From assembly GCA_052246725.1 (NCBI GenBank), contig JBQQCL010000020.1: a stretch of DNA of 64,000 bases; one strand, given 5' to 3'. The notes under the pieces are model-generated. The model was not told the DNA's origin. It did no database searches and saw nothing but the letters and a program-made list of their open reading frames with translations. Made by a program: the position numbers and the translations under genes. Positions 40,752 to 49,720 of this stretch are shown piece after piece. Each line of letters starts with the position of its first letter. The first letter of the stretch is position 1. The stretch is from Pseudalkalibacillus sp052246725 (lineage in GTDB: Bacteria; Bacillota; Bacilli; Bacillales; Fictibacillaceae).

Positions 40752-41187
40752 CTTTGTTGCTCTTGCACTTAAAGAAAGTATAAAATACTTTCTTCAGTAT
40801 AAGGGCAACTAAGGCTCGACCTACAAAAGGCTTGGTCTCGCCAAGTTTTCTTTAAAAGTCGTTGATTTCCGCTCCAGGATGCTCGCTTTCCACGGGGCGT
40901 GCGGTGAGCCCACTCGTCGCCTTGCGACCTCAGGAGTCTCCTTTTCAAGGAAGCATTTGTGCTCCTGCGTCTACAAGAAAGTCCTGTGGAAGCGAGCTTC
41001 CTCGTCGCATGCCTTGCGAGGAGATTATTCAGGTAGTAGGCACGCTGATCCCACAGGACAAGGAAAGCTCCGGCAGCGTTACATCGTACGAAGAAAATGC
41101 GATTCCCATTTTCGAGGAGTCTCGCACCTCGCTCTCCAATCAACTTGCACAAGGTGAGTTTTTTAAAATGACTCAATAGCAACAATC
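40752..41187 (+). repeat. Family B repeat, copy 1 (carries a nested family A copy)
   Basis: About 436 bp, from TTTGTTGCTCTTG to CAATAGCAACAAT; the ends are imperfect inverted repeats. The GC-rich core reads GATTTCCGCTCCAGGATGCT and CGCTTTCCACGGGGCGTGC. It is about 95% alike to copy 3 at 49721 over 300 bp. A family A unit interrupts it at 40769-40855. A module TCGTACGAAGAAAATGCGAT near 41088 is shared with the long family A copies. Short open frames within it are not genes. Confidence 0.8.
40769..40855 (-). repeat. Family A repeat, copy 6, nested in family B
   Basis: An 87-bp copy in minus orientation lying between TTGCTCTTGCAC and AAGTCGTTGATTTCC, which are contiguous in the uninterrupted family B copy at 47175-47318. 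Hence it was inserted into an existing repeat. Confidence 0.85.
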
Positions 41188-41342
41188 TTTTAGAAAAGAG
41201 CTTTATTTATACATGACTAACTAATCGTAAAAAAGGGTTTTAAATATGTCAATTTAAAAAATCAACAGAAAAAATTAACAAAGCTATTATAAAAGATGTT
41301 ATCATTTCAATGAACCAGTTTTCTTTAAGGTAGGTAGCGCTA

Positions 41343-42530
41343 ATGACGAACCAAGAAAGAGAAACACCTTTTCAACAAATCGATTATAACTTACTTTTTA
41401 TTTTATTTCTTTTAATCTGTTCAAGTTGTATTGCGATATATAGTGCAGTTGGACAATATGAAGGGAACTTTGTAGTAAAGCAGTTGGTATGGTATGCCGT
41501 TGGTTTCGTTGCGATTGCAGTGGTCATGATCCTTGATTTTGATCAGTTCTTGAAGCTTTCGTGGTACATATATGGCTTTGGCATCTTCCTATTACTTGGA
41601 ATCGTGCTCATCCCTTTAGTGGATCCGAATGCGGGTACGAAAGAAGCAATTGTCCCATACATCAATGGTGCCCAGAGCTGGTACAGGTATGGCGGGGTCG
41701 CCTTTCAGCCATCTGAATTGATGAAAGTCGCCTTGATCATCTCAATTGCGAATGCCATCACTCTTCATAATGAAAAATATTTGCATCGTTCAATGCGGGA
41801 AGATTTTTTGTTGCTTGGTAAAATCATTTTGATATCTCTTCCGCCAGTATTTTTGGTCATGCTTCAGCCTGACCTCGGAACGACACTCGTATTTTTTGCA
41901 ATCATAGCAAGTCTTTTATTAGTTTCTGGTATACGATGGCGAATTATCCTTCTCTTATTATTTAGTTCAACACTTTTCGTAACTAGTCTTGTTCTCATTT
42001 ACATCTATAATCCTGAGTTTCTAATCGAGTATATCTTACATGATGAATACCAGCTAAATCGTTTTTATGGCTGGTTGCAGCCTTACGAATTTGAACAGGG
42101 CTTTGGTTTCCAGCTTGTAAAATCGTTATTGGCTATAGGATCAGGACAATTATACGGTAAAGGATTCGGAGAAGGGAATGTCTATTTCCCTGAAGCCCAG
42201 ACTGACTTCATTTTTTCTGTCATCGGTGAAGAATTCGGTTTCATGGGAACAAGTTTTGTGATTTCCCTCTTCTTCTTATTGGTTTATCGAATCATCCATG
42301 CTGCACTTGAAAGCAATGATCCATTTGGCAGCTATTTATGTGCTGGTGTAATCGGTATGATCACATTCCAGGTCTTCCAGAATATCGGAATGGTCATCGG
42401 GTTACTTCCGATCACAGGGATCCCCTTACCGTTCATCAGTTATGGAGGAAGTTCAATATTGGCAAGTATGATTGCAATCGGACTTGTCCTTAACGTCCGA
42501 TCAAGGACAAGAAAATATATGTTCGATTAA
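41343..42530 (+). CDS. FtsW/RodA/SpoVE-family SEDS glycosyltransferase, RodA-like
   Basis: 395 residues, about ten membrane helices. The family core NGAQSWYRYGGVAFQPSELMK (residues ~102-122) contains the GAxxW and QPSE motifs, and FISYGGSSILASM lies near the C-terminus. SEDS proteins polymerise peptidoglycan from lipid II with a partner PBP2. Length and GGVAFQPSE are more RodA/SpoVE-like than FtsW-like. The B. subtilis yjb region has no such gene, so it is an addition here. ATG at 41343 follows TAAGGTAGGTAGCGCT. It has its own terminator. Whether it acts in elongation or spore cortex synthesis cannot be told. Confidence 0.82.
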   Translation: MTNQERETPFQQIDYNLLFILFLLICSSCIAIYSAVGQYEGNFVVKQLVWYAVGFVAIAVVMILDFDQFLKLSWYIYGFGIFLLLGIVLIPLVDPNAGTKEAIVPYINGAQSWYRYGGVAFQPSELMKVALIISIANAITLHNEKYLHRSMREDFLLLGKIILISLPPVFLVMLQPDLGTTLVFFAIIASLLLVSGIRWRIILLLLFSSTLFVTSLVLIYIYNPEFLIEYILHDEYQLNRFYGWLQPYEFEQGFGFQLVKSLLAIGSGQLYGKGFGEGNVYFPEAQTDFIFSVIGEEFGFMGTSFVISLFFLLVYRIIHAALESNDPFGSYLCAGVIGMITFQVFQNIGMVIGLLPITGIPLPFISYGGSSILASMIAIGLVLNVRSRTRKYMFD

Positions 42531-42556
42531 AAAGCGCCTTCTGAAGGTGCTTTTTT
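42530..42556 (+). terminator. Terminator of the rodA-like gene
   Basis: AAAAGCGCCTTC-TGAAGGTGCTTTTTT, a compact hairpin starting at the stop codon. Confidence 0.9.
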
Positions 42557-42620
42557 CATTAATATTTGTTATTTTAGAAGATACTTAATACATACAGATC
42601 GATAATGTGGAGTGAAAAGT

Positions 42621-43364
42621 ATGAAATTTGATGTAATCGGAGATATTCATGGCTGCTATACCGAACTCATTCAACTGATCGAAGAATTGGATTATACAAA
42701 GGATACACGCGGAGAATACCACCATCCAGAGAATCGTAAGCTTGTTTTCCTTGGTGATTTGACCGATCGCGGACCTGAATCGATAAAAGTGATCAGGCTC
42801 GTATTCCATCTTGTAAAACAAGGGATAGCACTCTATTCACCCGGTAATCATTGCGATAAGCTTTATCGTTATTTTCAAGGAAGAGATGTCCAGGTCAGGC
42901 ATGGTCTCGAGACTACGGTTGCTGAATTCAAAGCTTTGAAACAGCAAGAAAAAGTGGAGATTTCAAGAATGTTCAAGGACTTGTTTGAGGAATCCCCGCT
43001 CTACCTTCAGCTTGATGACACAAAGCTGATTGTTGCTCATGCAGGGATCCGTGAGGATTATATCGGACAAACACATAAACGGGTGAAGACATTTGTGTTA
43101 TATGGCGATATAACTGGAGAAAAACATGAGAATGGAATGCCTGTCCGCAGAGACTGGGCTCAAAACTATCAGGGGGAGCGAATCATCGTGTACGGCCATA
43201 CTCCGGTTCCGGAACCAAGACGGATCGGAAATACGATCAACATCGATACGGGATGCGTCTTCGGTGGCGCACTCACTGCCTATCGATATCCTGAGGACCA
43301 GACGATTTCTGTACCATCCACGATGCCATATGTGGCGGAAAAGTTCAGGACGTTTGAGGATTGA
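42621..43364 (+). CDS. prpE: Bis(5'-nucleosyl)-tetraphosphatase PrpE-like
   Basis: 247 residues, a calcineurin-type phosphoesterase. Metal ligands are in GDIHGC (residues ~7-12), LGDLTDRGPES (near 47), GNHCDKL (near 76) and GHTPV (near 190). B. subtilis PrpE cleaves Ap4A asymmetrically in vitro and influences germination. The same gene lies between yjbO and yjbQ there, so synteny is good. ATG at 42621 lies 7 bases after GTGGAGTGA. An upstream in-frame GTG is part of that site. Confidence 0.87.
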   Translation: MKFDVIGDIHGCYTELIQLIEELDYTKDTRGEYHHPENRKLVFLGDLTDRGPESIKVIRLVFHLVKQGIALYSPGNHCDKLYRYFQGRDVQVRHGLETTVAEFKALKQQEKVEISRMFKDLFEESPLYLQLDDTKLIVAHAGIREDYIGQTHKRVKTFVLYGDITGEKHENGMPVRRDWAQNYQGERIIVYGHTPVPEPRRIGNTINIDTGCVFGGALTAYRYPEDQTISVPSTMPYVAEKFRTFED

Positions 43365-43429
43365 GGAGCGTATTTTAGAGATTATTTTAGCGTTTTAGAC
43401 TTCTTTTTAGATTTAACTATGTTTTGTCA

Positions 43430-43470
43430 TAAAGAAAACTTGGCTAAGCCAAGCCTTAGCGCAGGCTATG
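43430..43470 (+). repeat. Family A repeat, copy 7 (partial)
   Basis: Only the left half, ATAAAGAAAACTTGGCTAAG through GCGCAGGCTATG, is present. The right half with the GAAAGTAT palindrome is missing. It is likely a decayed copy. Confidence 0.7.
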
Positions 43471-43520
43471 TCTTTCGCGTCTTTGAGATCATCATTTTGG
43501 AATTCTGCATATTCGGGTGA

Positions 43521-43556
43521 GGAATCGTGCAACTTTGGACAGGAATCGTGCAACTT
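43521..43556 (+). repeat. Two-copy direct repeat, 21-bp period
   Basis: GGAATCGTGCAACTT occurs at 43521-43535 and again at 43542-43556, 21 bp apart, in the gap before the yjbO terminator. No function is seen. Confidence 0.6.
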
Positions 43557-43564
43557 AGTAAAAG

Positions 43565-43592
43565 AGACCTAAACGTTCATATTAGGTTTCGT
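43565..43592 (-). terminator. Probable terminator of yjbO
   Basis: On the minus strand GAAACCTAA-TATGAACGT-TTAGGTCTC is followed by TTTTACT. It overlaps the stop region of yjbO. Confidence 0.6.
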
Positions 43593-44481
43593 TCTCTATC
43601 AACCTTGCCATATCATCAGGGACCGGTGCTTCAACCTCTATCTTTTTTTCCAAGAACGGGTGATAGAATTGCAGGTATTGACTATGAAGCGCCTGCCTTC
43701 CAATCAAAGCATGATTCCCTCCATAAAGATCATCGCCTAATAACGGGTGACCAATGGAAGCCATATGCACCCGTATCTGATGGGTCCGTCCTGTCTCCAG
43801 TTTCAAACACACCAACGCAAATTCTTCAAAAGACTGTAATACTTCGAAATGCGTTTTCGCCTGCTGCCCATCTTCTCTTACACAGCGCTCGATGATGCTC
43901 CCCTCTTTTCGTCCGATCGGTTTCTCCATCGTTCCATTTGCTTCCACTGGAACACCATGACTTAGAGCGAGATAGGTACGGTCCATCTCTCCACTTTTTT
44001 GCAGTCTGGATAATAAGGAATGTCCATAGCGATGTTTCGCGAACATGACAATACCGGATGTATCCCGATCTAGCCGATTGACAGCATGTATCGTCGAGGA
44101 AATCCCTTCTTGTTGATAGTAGAAAAGGACAGCTTGAGCCAGGGAGTCCGTGTTCCTGAACATAGAAGGAATTGTCGGCATACCCGCCTGCTTGTCAACA
44201 GCCAGAAAATGCTCATCCTCAAATAAGACCGACAACGGAATTTCAACTGGTTCCATCGACTCGCTTACCTCTTCAGGAGGAAAGGACACCGTTACTTGAT
44301 CATTTTCTTGCAGCTGATAACGGACTGTGACCGGTTGATCGTTTACAAAAAGAGCGCCACCGGCATACTTGATGTCAGTGAGCGCCTGCCTTGATATGAA
44401 TTTTTCTTGCAAAAGATACTCCCTGAGGAGTTTACCGCTGGAAGTTTTCCCAACGGTCCAGGTGAATTGCAATGGTTTCAT
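43582..44481 (-). CDS. yjbO: RluA-type pseudouridine synthase, YjbO-like
   Basis: 299 residues. An N-terminal S4-like segment (residues ~1-85) is followed by the catalytic domain. HAVNRLDRDTSGIVMFAKH (near 135) has the catalytic Asp in RLDRDTSG, and LKLETGRTHQIRVHMASIGHPLLGDDLYGG is the RluA C-terminal signature. It converts specific uridines in rRNA or tRNA to pseudouridine. The target is not known. The start ATG at 44481 follows AGAGGAGAAGGTACTTC. It is next to nadF, as in B. subtilis. Confidence 0.9.
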   Translation of the reverse strand: MKPLQFTWTVGKTSSGKLLREYLLQEKFISRQALTDIKYAGGALFVNDQPVTVRYQLQENDQVTVSFPPEEVSESMEPVEIPLSVLFEDEHFLAVDKQAGMPTIPSMFRNTDSLAQAVLFYYQQEGISSTIHAVNRLDRDTSGIVMFAKHRYGHSLLSRLQKSGEMDRTYLALSHGVPVEANGTMEKPIGRKEGSIIERCVREDGQQAKTHFEVLQSFEEFALVCLKLETGRTHQIRVHMASIGHPLLGDDLYGGNHALIGRQALHSQYLQFYHPFLEKKIEVEAPVPDDMARLIENET

Positions 44482-44524
44482 GAAGTACCTTCTCCTCTAA
44501 TGGTTAACAATTTTACCTATAAAT

Positions 44525-45319
44525 TCATTCTTTGACGAATGATTCTCGTACACGTTTCCAGAATGGGAACGGTCGGAATCGCGCAAATCTTACTTTCTCT
44601 TCAGCTACTCGGCACTGGATCGACTTCACTTTTTCATGCAATAAGAAAAGATGGTCGATGGTTATGTGAAAATCAACATCGTTAACCGGTTTCAACATGC
44701 ATGTATGGTGCTGAGGTAAAACAAGCGGAGAGCCGACTGTTCGGAACACTCTGTTGTTGATCGAAGCCATTTCCGCCAACTGTAGCGAAGGAAGCGAAGG
44801 ATGGATGATGGCTCCGCCGAGGGCTTTATTGTATGCCGTACTCCCCGAAGGCGTAGAGATGCACAACCCATCCCCTCTGAAGGTTTCGAATTCTTCACCT
44901 TTGATTTCAACATTCATGACCAGTGAACCATCTACACTTTTTACTGTACATTCATTCATCGCCAAATAGCGGCTTTCCTTATCATCGTCTAAATAACGGA
45001 CAGTCACTTCAAGCAAAGGATATTCAACGATTTGGAAAGGTGTTTTCGCAATATGGATAACGAGCTTTTCCACTTCGCTCGGTGTCCAATCCGCATAGAA
45101 ACCGAGATGTCCTGTATGTACACCAACGAACGCAGTCTGATCGACACGTTCGATGTAATGATGGAACGCATGAAGAAGTGTGCCATCCCCACCAATGGAA
45201 ATAACGATATCAGGCTCTTTCTCATTCCATTTCAAATCAAAGTCTTGTAAATAAGATTTGATCCTTTTTTCAAGTTTAGCTGATTTCTCGTCACCTTTTG
45301 AGATTATCGAAAAATTCAT
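44525..45319 (-). CDS. nadF: NAD kinase
   Basis: 264 residues (B. subtilis NadF 266). It phosphorylates NAD to NADP. The GGDGT motif is in VISIGGDGTLLHAFHH (near 47), and NECTVKS and STPSGSTAYNKALGG follow. ATG at 45319 follows AAGGAAGCGATGG. An ORF extension upstream overlaps the intergenic gap to yjbM and lacks a good site. The gene order yjbM-nadF-yjbO is as in B. subtilis. Confidence 0.95.
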   Translation of the reverse strand: MNFSIISKGDEKSAKLEKRIKSYLQDFDLKWNEKEPDIVISIGGDGTLLHAFHHYIERVDQTAFVGVHTGHLGFYADWTPSEVEKLVIHIAKTPFQIVEYPLLEVTVRYLDDDKESRYLAMNECTVKSVDGSLVMNVEIKGEEFETFRGDGLCISTPSGSTAYNKALGGAIIHPSLPSLQLAEMASINNRVFRTVGSPLVLPQHHTCMLKPVNDVDFHITIDHLFLLHEKVKSIQCRVAEEKVRFARFRPFPFWKRVRESFVKE

Positions 45320-45362
45320 TAACCATCGCTTCCTTACCTTCAAAATTCATTTTTTATGTATA

Positions 45363-45980
45363 TCATCGTTGTTCTTTTTGCTCGAAAATCTTTTGCGCCT
45401 CTTGTATTTCCCCTTTTATAAGAGACATTTCCTCATCCAGCCTGAAAGCAGCTTCTGCCGCACGCTGAAGGCGTTCTTCGATATTCGTAGGGATCGCCCC
45501 TGCATATTTATAATTTAAAGAATGCTCTATTGTCGCCCAAAAATTCATAGCAAGTGTCCGGATTTGGACCTCAACTAAGAGTTTCTTTTCACCGCCTACA
45601 GTTTGTACAGGATAGGATATGACGACGTGGAAGGAACGATACCCACTCGGCTTTTTATGATTGACATAGTCCCTTTCTTCAATTACTTCAAGATCTTTAC
45701 GCTTCTTCAGCATATTGATGACTGTTTCGATATCATCTACAAACTGGCACATGATCCTGATCCCTGCAATATCCTGGATTTCCGTTTCAATGTCATCCAG
45801 CGGAATGTTCTTCCGTTTCGTTTTATCGATAATACTTGCAACAGGTTTGACTCTGCCAGTGACAAACTCGATTGGAGAGTGCTTATTCTCAATGAGATAT
45901 TGATCCCGCACCCCCTTCAGTTTCACCTTCAGTTCATCAACTGCTTGTTTGTAAGGATTCAAGAAAACATCCCATTCCAT
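45363..45980 (-). CDS. yjbM: Small alarmone synthetase, GTP pyrophosphokinase YjbM (RelQ/SasB)
   Basis: 205 residues, a stand-alone synthetase domain with no hydrolase. VTGRVKPVASIIDKTKRKNI is the ATP site, IAGIRIMCQFVDD and SGYRSFHVVISYP (G-loop) the GTP site, and AMNFWATIEHSLNYKY the C-terminal RelA/SpoT motif. It makes ppGpp/pppGpp from ATP and GDP/GTP. ATG at 45980 follows GGTGGTGG, and an upstream in-frame start is not supported by family length. Confidence 0.92.
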   Translation of the reverse strand: MEWDVFLNPYKQAVDELKVKLKGVRDQYLIENKHSPIEFVTGRVKPVASIIDKTKRKNIPLDDIETEIQDIAGIRIMCQFVDDIETVINMLKKRKDLEVIEERDYVNHKKPSGYRSFHVVISYPVQTVGGEKKLLVEVQIRTLAMNFWATIEHSLNYKYAGAIPTNIEERLQRAAEAAFRLDEEMSLIKGEIQEAQKIFEQKEQR

Positions 45981-46020
45981 CCAACCACCACCGAATCTAT
46001 TTTTTCGGAAGCTCTCTATA

Positions 46021-46410
46021 TCAACCACTGATCGGTTGAAAGATCTCCTCTACACTTTTCATCATTTCGTTACCGTAATTTGCATTTCCAGAAATGTTTT
46101 CGATCAAATACTCTAATTCCCCTTTTAATCCTTTTAAATTTAGAAGTTCATGGTTAGATAATTTCAGAAAAGCATCTTTCTCTTCCGTAATCACTGTTTT
46201 CAATCCATTCCATTGTTCTTTTGGAAATGAAACGTAAATGAAGCTATCCGTCGTTTCCAATATATAAATGAAAGATAAAGAATCAGAGTCCACGAGTACT
46301 TGTCCGGAAGGCGCCAGGCTAACCTCCCCTGACAGGTTTTCGCTATTGCACACAAACTCGACCTTATCTTCAAAAATTTCACTTGATGTCACTTCTAATC
46401 TTGTAGTCAT
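46021..46410 (-). CDS. yjbL: UPF0738 family protein YjbL
   Basis: 129 residues, similar in size and place to the B. subtilis YjbL protein of the UPF0738 family. Its function is unknown. It is acidic, without signal peptide or membrane segment. The N-terminal half is beta-rich (SGEVSLAPSGQVLVDSDSL) and the C-terminal half helical. ATG at 46410 follows AGGAGGACCAAT. It lies 40 bases before yjbM and may share its transcript. Confidence 0.75.
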   Translation of the reverse strand: MTTRLEVTSSEIFEDKVEFVCNSENLSGEVSLAPSGQVLVDSDSLSFIYILETTDSFIYVSFPKEQWNGLKTVITEEKDAFLKLSNHELLNLKGLKGELEYLIENISGNANYGNEMMKSVEEIFQPISG

Positions 46411-46564
46411 ATTGGTCCTCCTAAAAATGAATCGATATGCTTTGTTGGTCTTTTAAACTCCTTATTAAGTGTATCATATTTTAAATCTCAAATTAAAATT
46501 GTAGCCCGTATCCTCATATGAGATAATGACACGGAAATGATTGACATATGAGGTGATCCATATT

Positions 46565-47143
46565 ATGAAACAAGAAATCGAAATTGAACTTAAGAATCTC
46601 GTTACTGAAGAAGAATTCAATGCTCTAATCTCTGCTTTCTCTATATCGGATGATTCTTTTATCGAGCAAACGAATCATTATTTTGATACTGAGGATTTTT
46701 CGTTAAAAGACAAAGGATGTGCACTCCGTATCCGTTATAAAAAGAACACCTATACATTCACTCTGAAACGACCTCATGATGACGGACTGCTTGAATCGCA
46801 TGAAGTACTATCAGAAGCAAATGCCTTAGACTTAATAAATGGTCATAGAGTAGCTTCAAGTGAGATGCTGGATTTACTTGAAGAAACATTCGGAATCGAA
46901 TCTAACAAGTTAAAATGCTTAGGGTCTCTTGTCACTTCAAGAGTTGAAAGAACGTATAAATCTGGTTTACTTGTATTTGATCATTCCACTTATCTTGGGA
47001 CAGAAGATTTTGAGTTGGAATACGAAGTCGCTGATCGCAAGACTGGCGAACAAGAATTCCACAACCTTCTTGAAACGTACAACATTCCACAACGAAACAC
47101 GCTGAATAAAATCGAGCGCTTCTTCAATCGTAAACGCGGTTGA
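46565..47143 (+). CDS. yjbK: CYTH domain protein YjbK
   Basis: 192 residues. The tunnel-fold CYTH signature ExExK is at the N-terminus (EIEIELKNL), and conserved charged pairs follow (ALRIRYKKNTYTFTLK, EHEVL-type segments). CYTH enzymes act on triphosphates such as inorganic triphosphate or thiamine triphosphate. The substrate here is unknown. In B. subtilis yjbK is adjacent to yjbJ, as here. ATG at 46565 follows GAGGTGATCC. It is divergent from yjbL. Confidence 0.85.
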   Translation: MKQEIEIELKNLVTEEEFNALISAFSISDDSFIEQTNHYFDTEDFSLKDKGCALRIRYKKNTYTFTLKRPHDDGLLESHEVLSEANALDLINGHRVASSEMLDLLEETFGIESNKLKCLGSLVTSRVERTYKSGLLVFDHSTYLGTEDFELEYEVADRKTGEQEFHNLLETYNIPQRNTLNKIERFFNRKRG

Positions 47144-47174
47144 GCCGAATCTATGGATTAAATCTTTAAGGCTC

Positions 47175-47318
47175 GATTGTTGCTTTTGAGTCATTTTTAA
47201 AAACTCACCTTGTGCAAGTTTATTGGAGAGCAAGGTGCGAGACTCCTGCGGGCTCACCGTACGCCCCGCGGAAAGCGAGCATCCTGGAGCGGAAATCAAT
47301 GGCTTTCAAGAGCAACAT
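47175..47318 (-). repeat. Family B repeat, copy 2 (uninterrupted short form)
   Basis: 144 bp. Its ends ATTGTTGCTTTTGAGTCATT and (on the other strand) ATGTTGCTCTTGAAAGCCAT are imperfect inverted repeats of each other. The core has GGAGTCTCGCACC and GCTTTCCGCGGGGCGT. It has neither the nested A unit nor the internal expansion of copies 1 and 3, so it shows the basic form of the family. Confidence 0.82.
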
Positions 47319-47418
47319 GATTGCGAATTAATGTGATATGAAATTTTTGTCAAAATTCGTTGTTTATGGGAATGCCCTTTGCTATGATGAAGATAGCTTA
47401 TGAAAGTAGGGATGACGT

Positions 47419-48033
47419 TTGAACAGTCAATTGATCCGATCATTAATAGAACTACAATCACTGAGTCAATTTCATATTGGACCGAAAACTTCTTCTGTCG
47501 ATTCAGCATGGAGTAAGATGTTGGAGGAAGCACTCCAGTCATTCATTAAACAGGATGCTGTTTTAAGCGGTAACGACACGAAGCCGATGGGATTGAATTT
47601 ACCTGTCATGATGACGAATCCGCTGATGGAAACGACTCCGACTATATCAACGGACAATCAGTATCGTACATATATAAACAAAGCAGCTGCGAAGTACAAT
47701 CTTGATCCTAACTTGATAGAAGCTATCATCAAACAAGAATCGAGTTTCAATGCCTTGAGTACAAGTCCAGCAGGTGCGATGGGATTAATGCAGCTGATGC
47801 CGAAAACCGCTGAGGGTCTTGGTGTCAGAAATCCTTATAATCCTGAAGAGAACATCATGGGTGGAGCGAAATATTTGAGACAAATGCTTGATCGCTATGA
47901 CGGCAATATCCAGAATGCCCTTGCCGCTTACAATGCTGGTCCTGGGAATGTCGATCGATATAATGGTATCCCGCCGTTCACCGAAACAAAAAATTATGTC
48001 AGAAAAGTAATGTCCAATTATCAACGTGCCTGA
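47419..48033 (+). CDS. yjbJ: Lytic transglycosylase YjbJ
   Basis: 204 residues. The SLT domain begins near residue 80: LIEAIIKQESSFNALSTSPAG has the catalytic Glu in KQESSF, GLMQLMPKTA follows, and ALAAYNAGPGNVDRY closes the fold. It cleaves peptidoglycan glycan strands with anhydro ring formation. There is no clear signal peptide in the first 50 residues, as in B. subtilis YjbJ, so its export route is not obvious. TTG start at 47419, after GTAGGGATGACG. A terminator follows. Confidence 0.88.
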   Translation: MNSQLIRSLIELQSLSQFHIGPKTSSVDSAWSKMLEEALQSFIKQDAVLSGNDTKPMGLNLPVMMTNPLMETTPTISTDNQYRTYINKAAAKYNLDPNLIEAIIKQESSFNALSTSPAGAMGLMQLMPKTAEGLGVRNPYNPEENIMGGAKYLRQMLDRYDGNIQNALAAYNAGPGNVDRYNGIPPFTETKNYVRKVMSNYQRA

Positions 48034-48077
48034 GATAAGTTGAATAAAACTTGTGGCATACCTACAGAGCGTACAAA

Positions 48078-48111
48078 GAAACTCATTTCCGGATGGGTTT
48101 CTTTTTTTTAG
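48078..48111 (+). terminator. Terminator of yjbJ
   Basis: AAAGAAACTCATT-TCCG-GATGGGTTTCTTT followed by more T. Confidence 0.88.
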
Positions 48112-48120
48112 GGCTTTTTA

Positions 48121-48235
48121 AAAGTTTGTTGCTAATGGAGTGGAAATATACGAGACGCCTGTGGAACAGCAAGTTAAGCGAGACCCCCCTCAGTGATTTA
48201 AGGCTTCGTATACAAGCGCGTGGTACAAGGTCAAA
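48121..48235 (+). repeat. Family C repeat, copy 3 (degraded)
   Basis: Contains TTGCTAATGGAGTGGAAATA and ACGAGACGCCTGTGGAACAGC, recognisably related to GAAATATACGTGACTCCTGC in the copy at 57931. The rest is eroded. The 330-bp gap 48034-48362 holds only the yjbJ terminator, this remnant and an AT-rich promoter stretch before yjbI. Confidence 0.55.
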
Positions 48236-48362
48236 TGAACTGTAAATCAGAATGTTTGCCGAAACAATAATTGCATTGCTAAAATAAGTAATAACTTCTT
48301 GCTAAGAATAAAGTGTGATTATACTTTTTCAAGTTGGAACAAAATAAGGCAGGTAACGAATT

Positions 48363-48743
48363 ATGAATTCAAATTATACACCATTTGAAGCTATCGGCGG
48401 TAAAGAGATGGTTGATAAGCTTGTGGAGGCATTCTATCCTCGCGTACAAGCTCACCCGGATCTCGCTCAGATATTTCCAGATGATTTAACTGAAACGATA
48501 AGAAAACAGAAACAATTTTTAACCCAGTTTTTAGGAGGGCCGCCTTTATATAGTGAAGAACATGGCCATCCGATGTTAAGGGCAAGACATATGCCGTTTC
48601 CAATCACAACTCGACGTGCGGAAGCGTGGCTTTCCTGTATGAAGGAAGCGATGGAAGAAGTCAACCTGGAAAGCCCTTATAAAGAACAAATTTACAGCCG
48701 CTTGACGATGACAGCCCATCACATGGTTAACAATCCTGAATAA
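48363..48743 (+). CDS. yjbI: Truncated hemoglobin YjbI
   Basis: 126 residues, truncated 2/2 globin (group II, trHbO). The proximal His lies in ARHMPFPITTRRAEAWL (near 77), Phe and Tyr at the N-terminal FYPRV and YTPFEAIGG are conserved, and GGPPLYSEEHGHP is the group II loop. B. subtilis YjbI binds O2 and is cotranscribed with yjbH. In B. subtilis YjbI-YjbH-type gene pairs have been linked to thiol stress. ATG at 48363 follows GGCAGGTAACGAATT. The yjbH start lies 25 bases downstream. Confidence 0.92.
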   Translation: MNSNYTPFEAIGGKEMVDKLVEAFYPRVQAHPDLAQIFPDDLTETIRKQKQFLTQFLGGPPLYSEEHGHPMLRARHMPFPITTRRAEAWLSCMKEAMEEVNLESPYKEQIYSRLTMTAHHMVNNPE

Positions 48744-48767
48744 GAGCGATAGAAAGGAGAATAACCA

Positions 48768-49685
48768 TTGACGAAGCACAATACAGAATCAACAGAAGCA
48801 AACAATGCTATCCAATGTGAGTGCGAATTACCAACTTCATATAAGAATCGCCCCATTGAAATATACTCATTCGTAGATCCTCTATGTCCAGAATGCTGGG
48901 GCCTTGAACCTGTCATAAAGAAGTTACAGATCGAGTTCGGAAATCACATCCGCCTTAGACATTTGATGGGGGGTACACTCGATTATTGGAATTCTGCGAT
49001 ACAGAGACGGAATGGGATTTGTACGAAAGAAGATGTTGCAAAGAAATGGGAAATCACCGCTAATCGCTCCGGGATGTCTTGTGATGGAGATGTATGGTAT
49101 GAAGACCCGATTCAAACTCCTTATATCGCTTCGATTGCAGTAAAGGCTGCTGAATTACAAGGAAAATCGAACGGTGTACGCTTCTTGAGAAAATTAAGAG
49201 AAGAATTATTTCTGCAAAAGCAAAATATCACGAAATTGGATGTATTGGTGCAATGTGCAGACGAAGCTGGACTCGATGTGAAGGAGTTCCAAAAGGACCT
49301 TCATTCAGAAAGCGCAGTAAAGGCGTTCCAGTGTGACGTAAAAACGACACAGGAAATGGAAGTCAACCAATTGCCATCGCTTGTTTTTTTCAGTGATACT
49401 TCAGACGAAGGCATAAAAATTACTGGAATGTATTCATATGAGATTTATGTTCATATTTTAGAAGAACTTCTCGGGGAGTTACCGAAAAAATGTCCCCCAC
49501 CGCCAATGGAGTATTTTTTACAAAAGTATCAATTCGTGGCTACAAAAGAAATTTCAGAAGTTTATAATCTCAGTGAACGTGAAGTGGAAAAACAACTTAA
49601 AGAACTTGTTTTACAACAAAAGGTTGAAAGAGTTCCAGTAAAACACGGTACCTTTTGGCGTTATATTGAAGGGGCTGACGCATAA
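48768..49685 (+). CDS. yjbH: ClpXP adaptor protein YjbH (SpxH)
   Basis: 305 residues. The thioredoxin-like N-terminal domain has the CxxC in DPLCPECWGLEP (near 31-42). The C-terminal region (~200-305) has a winged, helical end. It binds Spx and presents it to ClpXP. Disulfide or zinc changes free Spx under oxidative stress. The target gene spx is present at 59.5 kb, and MecA, another ClpC adaptor, at 56.1 kb. TTG at 48768 follows AAAGGAGAATAACCA. Confidence 0.93.
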   Translation: MTKHNTESTEANNAIQCECELPTSYKNRPIEIYSFVDPLCPECWGLEPVIKKLQIEFGNHIRLRHLMGGTLDYWNSAIQRRNGICTKEDVAKKWEITANRSGMSCDGDVWYEDPIQTPYIASIAVKAAELQGKSNGVRFLRKLREELFLQKQNITKLDVLVQCADEAGLDVKEFQKDLHSESAVKAFQCDVKTTQEMEVNQLPSLVFFSDTSDEGIKITGMYSYEIYVHILEELLGELPKKCPPPPMEYFLQKYQFVATKEISEVYNLSEREVEKQLKELVLQQKVERVPVKHGTFWRYIEGADA

Positions 49686-49700
49686 GTCAGGCCCCTTTTT
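49671..49700 (+). terminator. Terminator of yjbI-yjbH
   Basis: GGGGCTGAC-GCATAA-GTCAGGCCCC followed by TTTTT. The yjbH stop codon lies in the loop. Confidence 0.92.
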
Positions 49701-49720
49701 CATTGAATGGTTTCGCAAAC

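Noticed and set aside
40862..41185. Protein-coding genes in the GC-rich stretch
   Set aside because: The open frames fall within family B repeat copies and recur with changed sequence at 49830 and on both strands. They have no ribosome sites.
40690..41342. M-box magnesium riboswitch before mgtE
   Set aside because: The region is filled by repeats A and B, and I recognise none of the conserved M-box segments.
48051..48245. 65-residue protein gene after yjbJ
   Set aside because: It spans the yjbJ terminator and a degraded repeat and has no ribosome site.
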